Positions 35,238 through 46,198 of a stretch of 64,000 nt of DNA are shown here, piece by piece. The DNA comes from Cryobacterium sp. PH29-G1 (lineage in GTDB: Bacteria > Actinomycetota > Actinomycetes > Actinomycetales > Microbacteriaceae): positions 124,001 to 188,000 of the forward strand of contig NZ_JASISY010000006.1 of assembly GCF_030063365.1 (NCBI RefSeq), given 5' to 3'. The translations under genes were made by a program, and so were the position numbers. The notes under the pieces were generated by a model. The model saw nothing but the letters and a program-made list of their open reading frames with translations, was not told the origin of the DNA and did not search any database. The stretch's first letter is position 1. Every line of letters starts with the position of its first letter.

Positions 35238-36287
35238 ATGACAGGTGCGACCGAAGGACTCCCCATGAAGCTGGCATCGATACCGGGCGGACTGGTCGTA
35301 GCCGTGATCGCGGCCGTCTCATTCGGCACCTCAGGCGCACTGGCCAAGCCCATGCTCGAGGCAGGCTGGTCGCCGACCGCCGCTGTCACCGCACGCGCCC
35401 TCACCGCCGGAATCGTATTGTTGCCGCTCGCGTTGTATTCGTTGCGCGGTCGGTGGGCGGCGCTGTGGCTCGGCCGGTGGCGCGTGCTGGGAATGGGGAT
35501 CATCGGCGTGGCTTGCACGCAGCTGGCATACTTTGCTGCTCTGCAGACCATTCCGGTCTCGACCGCTCTTCTCATCGAATTTTTGGCCCCGCTGATTCTG
35601 GTCGGCTTCGTCTGGGCGACGACGAGGCGGATGCCGCGCCGCACCGTGCTGCTCGGCTCGGCACTCGCGGTCAGCGGCCTCGTTCTCGTGATCGGTCCCG
35701 GCGCAATTCAGGCCGTCGACCCGGTGGGGGTGCTGTTCGCCTTCGGCGCGGCGATCGCCTGCGCGGTGTTTTTCGTCGTGGCCGCACGTCCGGCCCACGG
35801 GTTGCCGCCCATCGCGCTGGCGGCATTTGGACTGTTAGTCGGTGGCGGGGCGCTCGGCCTGCTCGGCCTCACCGGTCTGCTCTCGTTCACGGCGTCGTTC
35901 GCCGACCTGTCGTTGCTGGGGATGTTAACGCCCTGGTGGGTGCCGTTGGTCGCGCTGGCGGTCATCAGCACAGCGATCGCCTATGCGGCGGGCATTACCG
36001 CCGCCGGGGTGCTCGGATCGAGGCTCGCATCGTTTGTGGGACTGCTGGAGGTGATCTTCGCGTCGTTGTTCGCCTGGCTGCTGCTCGGGGAGATGCTCAC
36101 GCCCCTGCAATTGCTCGGTGGCTTGCTGATTTTGGGCGGTATCGCCGCAGTCGGGGAGGAGCGGGTGGAATTGGCCGCGGAATCCCTGTTGCCGGACGAG
36201 CCGCTCGTGCACGAGCAGCTATACCACGAGGTGGACCAACCCGAGTCGTCGGGCGATGGGCGGGGCATCCACTCGGTAAACAGGTAG
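35238..36287 (+). CDS. EamA/DMT family transporter
   Basis: The 349-residue protein has ten hydrophobic helices in two EamA repeats (first half LVVAVIAAVSFGTSGALAKP; second half ending LLILGGIAAVG). A hydrophilic C-terminal tail of about 50 residues contains His and acidic residues. Such proteins export amino acids or other metabolites. An alternative ATG at 35265 would remove nine residues. The substrate is unknown. Confidence 0.85.
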   Translation: MTGATEGLPMKLASIPGGLVVAVIAAVSFGTSGALAKPMLEAGWSPTAAVTARALTAGIVLLPLALYSLRGRWAALWLGRWRVLGMGIIGVACTQLAYFAALQTIPVSTALLIEFLAPLILVGFVWATTRRMPRRTVLLGSALAVSGLVLVIGPGAIQAVDPVGVLFAFGAAIACAVFFVVAARPAHGLPPIALAAFGLLVGGGALGLLGLTGLLSFTASFADLSLLGMLTPWWVPLVALAVISTAIAYAAGITAAGVLGSRLASFVGLLEVIFASLFAWLLLGEMLTPLQLLGGLLILGGIAAVGEERVELAAESLLPDEPLVHEQLYHEVDQPESSGDGRGIHSVNR

Positions 36288-36433
36288 CAGCCCGGCGCAC
36301 TCGCGGGCGTCGAGTGACTGGCTCTCGCGTAGGGCCTGACTCTCGCGTCGGGCTTGGTCGAACGGGCACGGTCCCATTAGGGCACTAGAGACTTCTAAAC
36401 TTGAGGGTCTGAGTCTCTACTGAAGGATTGTTC

Positions 36434-37837
36434 GTGCCCGACGCTGTTGGATCGCCCGCTCGCGCACGAACCAACCGAATTCGGCGGGTGTTCGCCTCGC
36501 GGGGATTGCTATTGGTGGCATTCGCCTTCTCGGTGATGGCCGACCCCGTGTCGTCGGTCGCCTATGCGGTGGAGGCGGCGTTGCGGGCGCTCGGCGGGGA
36601 CCTGTCACTGTTGCTGGCGACTATGGGCCTCGTGCTGGCCATCATCGCCCTCGTCATCGTGAATTACCGCCAGCTGATTTCGCGCTACCCCAAGGGCGGT
36701 GGGGCGTCGGCCGCGGTCGGGGAAGCGTTTGGAGACGGCTGGTCGTTCATTCCCATTGGTGCCCTGGTCGTGGACTTCGTGCTGACGATTGCCGTGAGCG
36801 TCTCAGCCGGAGCGTCTGCGGCCATCGCCTATTTTCCCGCTCTTGCTCCGTGGCGGGTAGAAATTGCTATTGGTTTGTTGCTCGTCGTCGCCGGGACCAC
36901 GATGTTCGGGCATCTCGGTCGCGTGATCTTCGCCGCGATGACATTGACCTTCATCGTGCTGACCGTTTTCGTGTTGCTATATGGGTTGGGCGTGACCCCA
37001 CAGGAATCCGGAACGATCTCCGACACCGCTCCCCACGTGCCGATCCTGGCTGTGCTCCTTGCCTTTCCGGTGGCCATGGCCCTGGCCACCGGCGTCGAGG
37101 CACCATCCACGGCCATCGCCGAGCTCGGCGAACTTGACGATGCCGGCCGAAGGCGGTTCGGCCGGCTCACCCTGTGGCTGACGCTGGGCGTGGTTGGCAC
37201 CATCACCATCGGGCTCGCCCTCGAGCTGGTTCACCTGCAAATTGGAGTGCCGGGGGCGGACACGACCCAAATTGCTGAGCTGGCCCGGGTCGCCGCTCCG
37301 GCACCGCTCTTTGCCGCATTTCAGTTGGCTACCGCGCTGCTCCTGCTCGCCGCGGCGAGTTCTTCCTTTCAGGCCGGTCCGGGAATGCTCAAGGCACTGG
37401 CTCGGCACGCTCGATCGGACGGCCAGCTCGTGGGGATCCTGCCGAAGGCACTGGCCCGCACCAACGGCCGGCACACACCGGTGTGGGGAGTGGCGCTCTT
37501 TACCGCGCTGGCGGTCACGATCACGATCATCGCTGGCGCCAATGATCAAAATCTGGTTCTCTACTATGCCGTTGCGGTGTTCCTGAGCTTTTTGGGCGGT
37601 CTGCTGGCCATGGCCAAGTTCTCTTTTCACAGCCGTCGCAGCGCCTCCCTCGTGCTCAACCTCGTGGGTGCGGTCGTTGTGTTGTTCACGCTCATCATGA
37701 ATCTGTCGCGCGGCCTTCCCTTGATCAGTCTCGGAGCAGCCCTCGCGGTGTCGGCCATTCTGCATCAGATTTGGGTGCATTCGGGCCGGCCAGAGGGCGT
37801 GCGCAGCGTTCAGGCCGCCAGCACGGCCAAATCCTAG
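36434..37837 (+). CDS. APC family amino acid permease
   Basis: The 467-residue protein has about 12 helices and the APC fold (DPVSSVAYAVEAAL near residue 35, NYRQLISRYPKGGG, and VEAPSTAIAELG in the middle). It probably carries an amino acid or amine in symport with H+ or Na+. I chose GTG at 36434 because AAGGA at 36423-36427 is six bases before it; a TTG at 36428 abuts the ribosome site and is unlikely. Confidence 0.8.
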   Translation: MPDAVGSPARARTNRIRRVFASRGLLLVAFAFSVMADPVSSVAYAVEAALRALGGDLSLLLATMGLVLAIIALVIVNYRQLISRYPKGGGASAAVGEAFGDGWSFIPIGALVVDFVLTIAVSVSAGASAAIAYFPALAPWRVEIAIGLLLVVAGTTMFGHLGRVIFAAMTLTFIVLTVFVLLYGLGVTPQESGTISDTAPHVPILAVLLAFPVAMALATGVEAPSTAIAELGELDDAGRRRFGRLTLWLTLGVVGTITIGLALELVHLQIGVPGADTTQIAELARVAAPAPLFAAFQLATALLLLAAASSSFQAGPGMLKALARHARSDGQLVGILPKALARTNGRHTPVWGVALFTALAVTITIIAGANDQNLVLYYAVAVFLSFLGGLLAMAKFSFHSRRSASLVLNLVGAVVVLFTLIMNLSRGLPLISLGAALAVSAILHQIWVHSGRPEGVRSVQAASTAKS

Positions 37838-37855
37838 ATGCACCAGACTGGGGGT

Positions 37856-38509
37856 ATGCCTGATCTCACCCTGCACGGCGGCGCGGGTAGCCGCGTGGAT
37901 GCCGAAATTGAGGTCAAACGATCCCGGTTTCTGTGCCGTCTGGTCAGAACTGAGACCGAGGATGCCGCCCGCGCCGCAATCGACGACGCACGCAAGGAAC
38001 ACTGGAATGCCCGCCACCATTGCTCGGCCTTCGTGCTCGGGCCCTCGGTGGCCCCCGATCAGGTGCGTCGCTCGAATGACGACGGTGAACCGTCTGGCAC
38101 AGCGGGTCGGCCCATGCTCGAGGCCCTGACCGGACGAGACTTCGTAGACTGCGTGGCCGTCGTCAGTCGTTACTTCGGCGGTACCCTGCTCGGCGCTGGC
38201 GGCCTGGTGCGCGCATACTCAGAGGCGGTCCTGACCGCCATCGACGAAGCGCAGGTGCACGGGCTGGTCGTGGCACGTGAACGCCGCGAACTGTTCACCC
38301 TCGCGCTCTCCCACGCGGATGCCGGACGAATCGAGGCCGAGCTGCGCCAGCGCGGTGTGCTCATCCTGGGGACCGATTACGGGCGTGACGCCGTGCTGCA
38401 CATTGCCGACGACAATACCGAGCGGCTGGCTGCGACAGTGGCTCAGGTCACGGCTGGTGGCGCCGTTCTGGAAGCGCTCGGCCACGAATGGGTTGACGTC
38501 ACAGCGTAA
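37856..38509 (+). CDS. YigZ/IMPACT family protein
   Basis: The 217-residue protein has the UPF0029/IMPACT N-terminal domain (EIEVKRSRFLCRL, HHCSAFVLG, SNDDGEPSGTAGRPML, VVSRYFGGTLLGAGGLVRAY) and the DUF1949 C-terminal domain. The family is linked to translation-stress control in eukaryotes; its bacterial role is unclear. An ATG at 37838 just after the permease stop would add six residues without a ribosome site. The gene is likely co-transcribed with the permease. Confidence 0.85.
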   Translation: MPDLTLHGGAGSRVDAEIEVKRSRFLCRLVRTETEDAARAAIDDARKEHWNARHHCSAFVLGPSVAPDQVRRSNDDGEPSGTAGRPMLEALTGRDFVDCVAVVSRYFGGTLLGAGGLVRAYSEAVLTAIDEAQVHGLVVARERRELFTLALSHADAGRIEAELRQRGVLILGTDYGRDAVLHIADDNTERLAATVAQVTAGGAVLEALGHEWVDVTA

Positions 38510-38598
38510 TTCCGTTCGTCTCGAACAAACCGGCGGCGACATCCATTTGTTTCCTCCGATGCAGGAAACATTCCGGCCCCTGCGACGTTGGGTCTGGT

Positions 38599-39630
38599 AT
38601 GAAGACCATTATCTATCGCGAAACCGGTGACCCGTCCGTACTCCAGCTTGTTGAGCGGCCGGTGACGGAGCCCGCGGCCGGCGAGGTGCGCGTACAGATC
38701 GTCGTGAGCGGAGTCAACCCGACCGATTGGAAGTCACGCCGCGGCTCCGAGCCGGGTGAGGCGCTTGCGTTCGCTGACGTGGTACCGAACCAGGATGGCG
38801 CGGGAATCGTGGACGCTGTCGGAGCCGGCGTCTCCAACGTTGCTGTCGGCGACCGCGTCTGGCTGGCCCTGGCCGCCTATCAACTGGCGCACGGCGGCAC
38901 AGCGCAGGAGTACGCGGTGCTGCCGGCAGAGCGCGTTTTTCTGCTGCCGTCTCCGGCCGGCTTTGACCAGGGAGCCAGCCTCGGTGTGCCGGCCATCACG
39001 GCCTACCGCGCGTTGACGGTGGCCGAAGACGGGCCGAGCCGGCTGCATCCGGGGGCTTTGGACGGCAAGGTCGTGCTCGTGGCGGGGGGTGCCGGTGCCG
39101 TCGGTCACGCCGCGATTCAGCTCGCGAGGTGGGCCGGAGCCACCGTTGTCACGACGGTGAGTGGGCCGGCCAAAGCCGCTCTCGCGACAGCTGCGGGCGC
39201 ACACCACGTGCTCACCTACACCGACTCCGATGTCGCCGCTACGATTCGGCAGATCGCGCCCGACGGCGTGGATCTGATCGTGGAGGTCGCTCCGGCTCAG
39301 AACTCCGCACTCGATCTCGCCGTCATTCGCAATCGCGGATCCATCGCCGTCTACGCCAACAACGGCGGAGACCAGATGACCCTGGACGTGCGCAGACACT
39401 TCAGCCTGAACGTGCGATATCAGTTTGTCTTGCTCTACACGGTTGGCGCCGAGGTCGTGCAGCACGCTGCCGCCGGAATTAACGAAGCGCTCGTCGATGG
39501 GGCGCTTGCCGTCGGAGCGGATGCGGGATTGCCGCTCCACCGCTTCGATTTGGCGCAGACAGCGGATGCCCACGCTCTCGTCGAAAGCGGCGTCACCGGC
39601 AAGGTACTCATCGACGTGTCGGCTGCCTGA
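38599..39630 (+). CDS. NADPH:quinone reductase-like MDR protein
   Basis: The 343-residue protein is a zinc-free medium-chain reductase (SGVNPTDWKSRRGSEPGE, PNQDGAGIVDAVG, and the cofactor loop VAGGAGAVGHAAIQLARWAG near residue 156). NADPH-dependent reduction of quinones or enones is expected. It is not closely similar to the MDR protein at 33.1-34.1 kb. The gene stands alone and ends in a strong terminator. Confidence 0.85.
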   Translation: MKTIIYRETGDPSVLQLVERPVTEPAAGEVRVQIVVSGVNPTDWKSRRGSEPGEALAFADVVPNQDGAGIVDAVGAGVSNVAVGDRVWLALAAYQLAHGGTAQEYAVLPAERVFLLPSPAGFDQGASLGVPAITAYRALTVAEDGPSRLHPGALDGKVVLVAGGAGAVGHAAIQLARWAGATVVTTVSGPAKAALATAAGAHHVLTYTDSDVAATIRQIAPDGVDLIVEVAPAQNSALDLAVIRNRGSIAVYANNGGDQMTLDVRRHFSLNVRYQFVLLYTVGAEVVQHAAAGINEALVDGALAVGADAGLPLHRFDLAQTADAHALVESGVTGKVLIDVSAA

Positions 39631-39638
39631 CCCAACAC

Positions 39639-39676
39639 GAAAGCACCCCTCATCGTTTGCGACGAGGGGTGCTTTC
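39639..39676. terminator. Bidirectional terminator between the quinone reductase and DEAD-box genes
   Basis: A 17-bp inverted repeat with one mismatch (39639-39655 with 39660-39676; GAAAGCACCCCTC and its complement at the outer ends) closes a 4-base loop. It lies between convergent genes, 8 bases after the reductase stop. Confidence 0.75.
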
Positions 39677-39687
39677 ATGTTTAGGCT

Positions 39688-41517
<1,830 letters not shown>

Positions 41518-41622
41518 AGTACAACGGTAGTCGAAGAGTTCGCCCCCGGCGTAAAGGCTCGTCCGACGACCTGCAAAGCGGATGCCCCGCCGCACCCGTT
41601 CCCGAAACGGTGGGTCGGAGTA

Positions 41623-42399
41623 TCAGGCCTTGAGAAAGGCAATAGCCGCCTCGCGGAACGGCCGCGACGTGGGGGCGTTGAAGTGATTGCGGCCGGGAAT
41701 TTCGAAAAAGCTACCGTGCGGGGCCGCCTCGGCTAGCGCCCGCGAGGCATCGAGAATGCTGTCCTCGCTTCCCGTCGCGAACAGCAGGGGCTGCCGAGGC
41801 GCGTTGGCGGCGCCGGGCTGCGTTCCGCCGCGCATGCCCTCCACGAGGGCTACGAGGGCCGCGAGGTCATTGCCCGGCAGAGCTTTCGCCATGGTGAGGT
41901 AGGCGCCGGTGAGGCGGTCGGTGACCTCGTGGCCGTGTTCGAGGTGGGCGCGGGCATCCGCTATCTGAAAGCGTTTAAGCGGATCGCCGTCGGGGATGCC
42001 GCCGAGCACCGCTTGGGTGATGCGGCCGCCGAGCTCGCGGGCGGCCTGCCAGCCCACCCGGGCACCGAGTGAATAGCCGACGTAGCGCACCTCGGTGAGC
42101 AGGTAGGCGTCGAGTACCGCCTCGACGTCGGCAACGAGCAGCTCCATCGTGTACGCGTCGGGCGAGTGCGGCTTATCGCTCGCGCCGTGCCCGCGCTGGT
42201 CGATGCCGATCACATGAAAGCCAGCCCGAGTGAGATCGCGGGTCCATCCGGTGGCGTGCCAGTTGGCGATTGCGCTCGAGGCAAAGCCATGCACCACGAA
42301 CACGGTCGGGTCCTGCGGGTCGCCGAGCTCGTAGGTGGCCAGTTGCACACCGTCGACGGACGGAACAAAACGGTGTTCGGGAGCGGTGTGTTGCAACAT
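41623..42399 (-). CDS. Alpha/beta hydrolase
   Basis: The 258-residue protein has the oxyanion region VVHGFASS, the nucleophile elbow GYSLGA with Ser110, and the catalytic His in GRNHFNAP near residue 243. It looks like a soluble esterase/lactonase-type enzyme; no signal peptide is present. The substrate is unknown. It runs in the same direction as the DEAD-box helicase gene, 105 bases upstream of that gene's start codon. Confidence 0.8.
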   Translation of the reverse strand: MLQHTAPEHRFVPSVDGVQLATYELGDPQDPTVFVVHGFASSAIANWHATGWTRDLTRAGFHVIGIDQRGHGASDKPHSPDAYTMELLVADVEAVLDAYLLTEVRYVGYSLGARVGWQAARELGGRITQAVLGGIPDGDPLKRFQIADARAHLEHGHEVTDRLTGAYLTMAKALPGNDLAALVALVEGMRGGTQPGAANAPRQPLLFATGSEDSILDASRALAEAAPHGSFFEIPGRNHFNAPTSRPFREAAIAFLKA

Positions 42400-42442
42400 C
42401 CCCCTATTTCACCACGTATCTCACCACGGATGCCCGGCTCGA

Positions 42443-43060
42443 CTAGCCCACCGGGAGCAGGGCGGACTGCACGATGACGACGTCGGGGCCGTACTGCTGG
42501 TCGAAAAAATGCTGAATGGTGCCATCGTCGTAGGTCACCGACACCCAGAGGTAGCCATTCATGGGGACTGTCGCAAGAATTTGCGTAGCGGCGATTTCGT
42601 CGCTGATGCGTTGTAGCGTTGCCGTGTCGCTGGCACCCGCGTTCTCCGCTTCACGGAGTGGGTCGGGGGAGCCGATCGGCGAATACAGCGCCAGCGGAAT
42701 CGGAGGCTGGGTCTGCGCAAAAGCTTCGCCATTCCAGATGCCGAAGACCGCGTAGGTGCCCCAGGTGACCGTCGACGCGGTTTCGGAGTACCTCGCCAGC
42801 GACCAGTTCCAGCCGCTGATCGTCGGCCCGGAGCACTGCGGCGGGTAGGACTCCATGATCGGGCCCAAGCAGAGCATGGGTTCGGCGTGGCCCTTCTGCA
42901 GAACTGTGCCCTGGCCGACGAGTTCGGTATCGGTGGGTGTGGGCTGGGGGAGAGCGACCGGCCCCGAGTCCGTTCCCCCAGATGCATCTCCCGCGCAGGC
43001 CGTGACGGCGAACAGACCCGTGGCCACCAGTGTGGCAATGATCAGGCGTCGACTTCTCAT
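42443..43060 (-). CDS. Hypothetical lipoprotein
   Basis: The 205-residue protein has a basic N terminus, a hydrophobic stretch and a lipobox VTAC with Cys22. A Thr/Pro/Asp-rich linker leads into a globular domain with Cys residues at MLCLGP and PPQCSG that may form a disulphide. I recognise no family, only general similarity to actinobacterial secreted proteins of unknown function. Confidence 0.7.
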   Translation of the reverse strand: MRSRRLIIATLVATGLFAVTACAGDASGGTDSGPVALPQPTPTDTELVGQGTVLQKGHAEPMLCLGPIMESYPPQCSGPTISGWNWSLARYSETASTVTWGTYAVFGIWNGEAFAQTQPPIPLALYSPIGSPDPLREAENAGASDTATLQRISDEIAATQILATVPMNGYLWVSVTYDDGTIQHFFDQQYGPDVVIVQSALLPVG

Positions 43061-43202
43061 GATTTAAGTCTGGCATCGACGCGGCACCGCCGCCACAGTG
43101 CCGGCCGCCCCATCGCCCGTTAGTCGCGCAATCGTGACGAAACGAGGGGTGCCGGAGTACGCCGGTACGCTGGGCACACAACGAAGCGAGTGGGAGCAGC
43201 CA

Positions 43203-43604
43203 GTGAACGAGAACACATCCGGGCCCAGCCCAGAGGTCATGGAGGGCGTTTTCGACCTCGCCCGCGACGGTCGTACCGGCCCGCTGGGCGAAATGATCGA
43301 CGCCGGTTTTGGCCTGGACCTGGTCAATGCGCGGGGAGACACACTGCTGATCGTCGCGGCCTACCAACAGCACCCCGAGACCGTCGCTGAACTGCTGCGC
43401 CGCGGGGCAGACGCATCGACGGTCAACGCGATGGGCCAGACCGCGATTTCGTGTGCGGTCTTTCGCAACAATGAGGGGATTCTACGGTTGCTCCTCGAAG
43501 CGGATGCCGACCCCCGCCTCGGTACGCACAGTGGCGTGGCTATCGCTGATCAGTTCGGACTGCCGCTCATGCGCGAGATCATCGAGTCGTACCCGCGCGC
43601 CTGA
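43203..43604 (+). CDS. Ankyrin-repeat protein
   Basis: The 133-residue protein consists of about three ankyrin repeats, e.g. ARGDTLLIVAAYQQHPETVAELLRR and NAMGQTAISCAVFRNNEGIL in part. It has no signal peptide. Small bacterial ankyrin proteins of this type often partner a catalase or another enzyme; none is adjacent. GTG at 43203 follows GGGAG; an in-frame ATG at 43098 lies in the divergent promoter region. Confidence 0.8.
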   Translation: MNENTSGPSPEVMEGVFDLARDGRTGPLGEMIDAGFGLDLVNARGDTLLIVAAYQQHPETVAELLRRGADASTVNAMGQTAISCAVFRNNEGILRLLLEADADPRLGTHSGVAIADQFGLPLMREIIESYPRA

Positions 43605-43627
43605 GCGACAACTCACCCAGAACGCGC

Positions 43628-43667
43628 AAAAAAAGGAAGGGCGCCTCCCCGGAGAAAGACGCCCTTC
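43628..43667 (-). terminator. Terminator of the secreted repeat-protein gene
   Basis: On the minus strand AAGGGCG (43660-43666) pairs with CGCCCTT (43637-43643) and is followed by CC and seven T residues. It lies 18 bases after the minus-strand stop codon and also faces the ankyrin gene. Confidence 0.7.
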
Positions 43668-43684
43668 TGGTAGGTCAGCGAGGG

Positions 43685-44278
43685 TTAGCGACCGAGGCCG
43701 AGTCCGAGGCCGCCGAGAACGTCATTGATGATCGAGTCGACGGAAGCATCGATGTTTTCAACATCGACGCCGCCGACATCGGTACTTCCGACATCAGTGC
43801 CGCGAACATCCGTGCCGTTTCCAGCATCGACCGGGGCGGTGACCGGGGCCTCGACCGGGGCGGTGACGGGAGCTTCAATCGGTGCGACGACGTCGTTGCC
43901 GTTTCCGACGGACGTGCCGTTGGCGACGTCGTTGCCGACCTCGTTGCCGGAGGCGACGTCACCGATGTCGCTGTTCAGCGAATCGTTCACGAGCGGTCCA
44001 TTCACGAGCCCGCCGTTAGCCACGCCGCCGTTAGCCACCCCGCCGAGTGCGGTGCCGTTGCCGGAGAGATTGAACAGGTCGCCGATGATGTCGAGGCGGT
44101 TCTGCTCGGACGAGCTGTCGGTGCTGGTGCTGGTGTTGCTGGTGGCGTTGGTGAGGTCGCCGTCGAAAGCCTGGGCGGGAGCGACGAAACCACCGATGAT
44201 CAGAGCGGATGCTGCCGCGCCGGTGATACCGAGTGCGGTGATCTTGCGAATGTTCGTGTGCTTCGTGATCGTGTTCAT
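43685..44278 (-). CDS. Secreted low-complexity repeat protein
   Basis: The 197-residue protein has a signal peptide ending near residue 35 (FVAPAQA). The mature part is low-complexity: a Ser/Thr-rich stretch, VANGG/LVNG repeats, a repeated EAPVTAPV unit, then repeats of the form TDV-G and a Gly/Leu tail ending GLGLGLGR. It has no Cys, no LPXTG motif and no recognised domain. GGAGC seven bases before the ATG supports the start. A structural or surface-coat role is possible but unproven. I use codon pattern, signal peptide and terminator as evidence that it is real. Confidence 0.75.
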   Translation of the reverse strand: MNTITKHTNIRKITALGITGAAASALIIGGFVAPAQAFDGDLTNATSNTSTSTDSSSEQNRLDIIGDLFNLSGNGTALGGVANGGVANGGLVNGPLVNDSLNSDIGDVASGNEVGNDVANGTSVGNGNDVVAPIEAPVTAPVEAPVTAPVDAGNGTDVRGTDVGSTDVGGVDVENIDASVDSIINDVLGGLGLGLGR

Positions 44279-44534
44279 GAAAGCTCCTATTCGTTGTTCA
44301 GTTCCGGTCCAATGTGTTCTCGGACCGCACTCATGGTCCGGAGCCCCGGCCCAGGTGGTTTGGTCGGACTGCCACAAAAGGGTTTCAATGGCCGATATCG
44401 GGGAGGATGAGTGTGGCATTGACGCTGGCAGATCGCCGCCACGGGCGGCATCCGCTCGCCACTGGCACACAAGCTGAGAAGCGGCTGGCAACCGGCCTGG
44501 GGGAGCCACGGCGCAGGCAGCACCCGACGTCGAC

Positions 44535-45410
44535 CTAGACGAGAAGGGCGACCACCTGGTCGCGCAGCACGTTGCTCTGAGTGGTGAAATCGCGCTGGCG
44601 TCGCACGTACTCCGCCTTGCCAGCGGCCGTCTCAACCGCGACCGGTGTGTAGCCCCAGTCGCTCAGATCGTAGGGGGAGGCCTCCATGTCGAGCTGGCGA
44701 ATGTCTCGAGCGAGCTCGAAGGCATCGAGCAGGAGCTCCCCGGGAATCAGGGGACCGAGCTTGATCACCCATTTGTAGATGTCCATGCCCGCGTGCAGGC
44801 AGCCGGGCTGTTCCATCGCCGGCTGGTTTTCGCGTGACGGTTGTAATGCGTTGAGCCCGATTGCGGGCGGGGTGAAGAAACGAAACGCGTCGAAGTGGCT
44901 GCACGCGATGCGGTTTCCGTCGACGACGGCATCGGTATCGCCCTGACCCAGCCGCAACGGTGCGACATGGCGGTGCTCGCCCTGGCGGTAGACCATCGCC
45001 CATTCGTGGAGTCCGAAACAGCCGAAGTGGGCCGGGCGTTGCCTGGTCGAAGACAGCAGCGAAGCAACGAAGCGGATGACGCGGTCATTCTTCGCGGAGA
45101 AGGCCGCGGCATCCACCTGGCTGGCGTCGCCGGTGGTGCGATACCACTTCCAACTCGCACGCGGCTCATTGGCGGCGCCCCGTAACAGCACACCGGCGCC
45201 GGGATGCCAGCGGCGCAGCAAGCCGGGCCGAAACGGGTAGTAGGTAAACAGAAAATCGTCGACCGGATGGCTCTGGCCGGTGGCGGCGCGTTCGCGGCGG
45301 CCGCGGGTGAAATTGTCAGCGCGGTATTCATGAGCCTGCTCGAGTGCCCGCCACTCGGTCGCGGCGAGCGTTCGGGTCTGGTCCGTCCCAGGCTGCTCAG
45401 AAAGTTGCAC
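44535..45410 (-). CDS. Actinobacterial protein annotated as 3-methyladenine DNA glycosylase
   Basis: The 291-residue protein matches a conserved actinobacterial family (HPVDDFLFTYYPFRPGLLRRWHPG in part) often named 3-methyladenine DNA glycosylase. I see no helix-hairpin-helix or known glycosylase active-site motif, so this name may be inherited rather than shown. A conserved Cys/His pattern (FGCFGLHEWAMVY, GCLHAGMDIYKW) suggests a metal or active site. Confidence 0.65.
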   Translation of the reverse strand: MQLSEQPGTDQTRTLAATEWRALEQAHEYRADNFTRGRRERAATGQSHPVDDFLFTYYPFRPGLLRRWHPGAGVLLRGAANEPRASWKWYRTTGDASQVDAAAFSAKNDRVIRFVASLLSSTRQRPAHFGCFGLHEWAMVYRQGEHRHVAPLRLGQGDTDAVVDGNRIACSHFDAFRFFTPPAIGLNALQPSRENQPAMEQPGCLHAGMDIYKWVIKLGPLIPGELLLDAFELARDIRQLDMEASPYDLSDWGYTPVAVETAAGKAEYVRRQRDFTTQSNVLRDQVVALLV

Positions 45411-45433
45411 CCGTCGACACTACGCCGTGAACC

Positions 45434-46105
45434 CTAGGATCGAGCGCGGCCCAGCCCCACGGCGGGCAGCACGACGCCGTCGATCAGGCCGATGAAGAAG
45501 TCCCGATTGACCGGCTCCTGCAACACCAGCACGCGGAAGATAGCCATGGACTGGCTCACCACCGCGAGATTCTCGATATCGCAGTCCGCTGAAATCTCGC
45601 CACGGTCAATGGCTCGCTGCAGCAAAATACGATTGGCGGATGCCCGCGGCTCCACGATCGCGACCCGGGCAGCCTCGGCCAATTCCGGACTGCGGGAGAT
45701 CATCGACGTGAGCCCGGCCATGATGCGCATCTTACGAGTGCTGTCTTCGATCGTGTGCGGTTTGATCATCGCCACGAGATCGCCGCGTAACGTGCCGGTG
45801 TCTGGCAGGCCGTCACGGTCAACGTCGCCGTGTTTCATGCACGCGATGGCATCAATGACGAGTTCGCCCTTCGACGGCCAACGACGGTACAGGGTGGCCT
45901 TTCCCGCCTTCGCGCGGGTGGCCACCATTTCCATGGTCATTCCTTCGTAGCCGGTCTCGGCGAGTACATCCAAGGCCGCGGCGAGAATATCGGGGTCACG
46001 GGTGTGGTCGCGTTTGCGACCCAGTTTTGGGCTCGCTTCGGCGTTGGTGTCGAGCTGCGTGGTGTCGAGCTGTTCGGTGTCGAGCTGGCCGGCGTCGAGC
46101 GTCAT
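45434..46105 (-). CDS. TetR family transcriptional regulator
   Basis: The 223-residue protein has a TetR HTH around residues 40-80 (MEMVATRAKAGKATLYRRWP) and a TetR_C-type ligand domain. Its N terminus carries a repeated QLDTE/QLDTT peptide encoded by a 15-bp tandem repeat, which is not part of the DNA-binding fold. It is divergent from an MFS drug transporter and is the likely repressor of that gene. Confidence 0.85.
   Translation of the reverse strand: MTLDAGQLDTEQLDTTQLDTNAEASPKLGRKRDHTRDPDILAAALDVLAETGYEGMTMEMVATRAKAGKATLYRRWPSKGELVIDAIACMKHGDVDRDGLPDTGTLRGDLVAMIKPHTIEDSTRKMRIMAGLTSMISRSPELAEAARVAIVEPRASANRILLQRAIDRGEISADCDIENLAVVSQSMAIFRVLVLQEPVNRDFFIGLIDGVVLPAVGLGRARS
46046..46099. repeat. 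15-bp tandem repeat in the tetR coding region
   Basis: About 3.6 copies of GGTGTCGAGCTGNNN occur (46046-46060, 46061-46075, 46076-46090, partial 46091-46099). They encode the QLDT repeats near the N terminus of the TetR protein. Copy-number change would keep the frame. Confidence 0.8.
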
Positions 46106-46145
46106 TGCTGGGCTCCTTCGTTTCGTCTCTGTAAAATATATCGCA

Positions 46146-46187
46146 TATAGGGAACTGGGTAGATCCGGAACTGTTCAGTTTCGTATA
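46146..46187. promoter_or_regulatory. Candidate operator between tetR and the MFS gene
   Basis: TATAGGGAACTG (46146-46157) and CAGTTTCGTATA (46176-46187) are inverted repeats matching in 10 of 12 positions. A smaller palindrome AACTG-TT-CAGTT lies at 46169-46180. The site ends 11 bases before the MFS start, consistent with TetR repression. Confidence 0.45.
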
Positions 46188-46198
46188 GAGTGGCCGTC

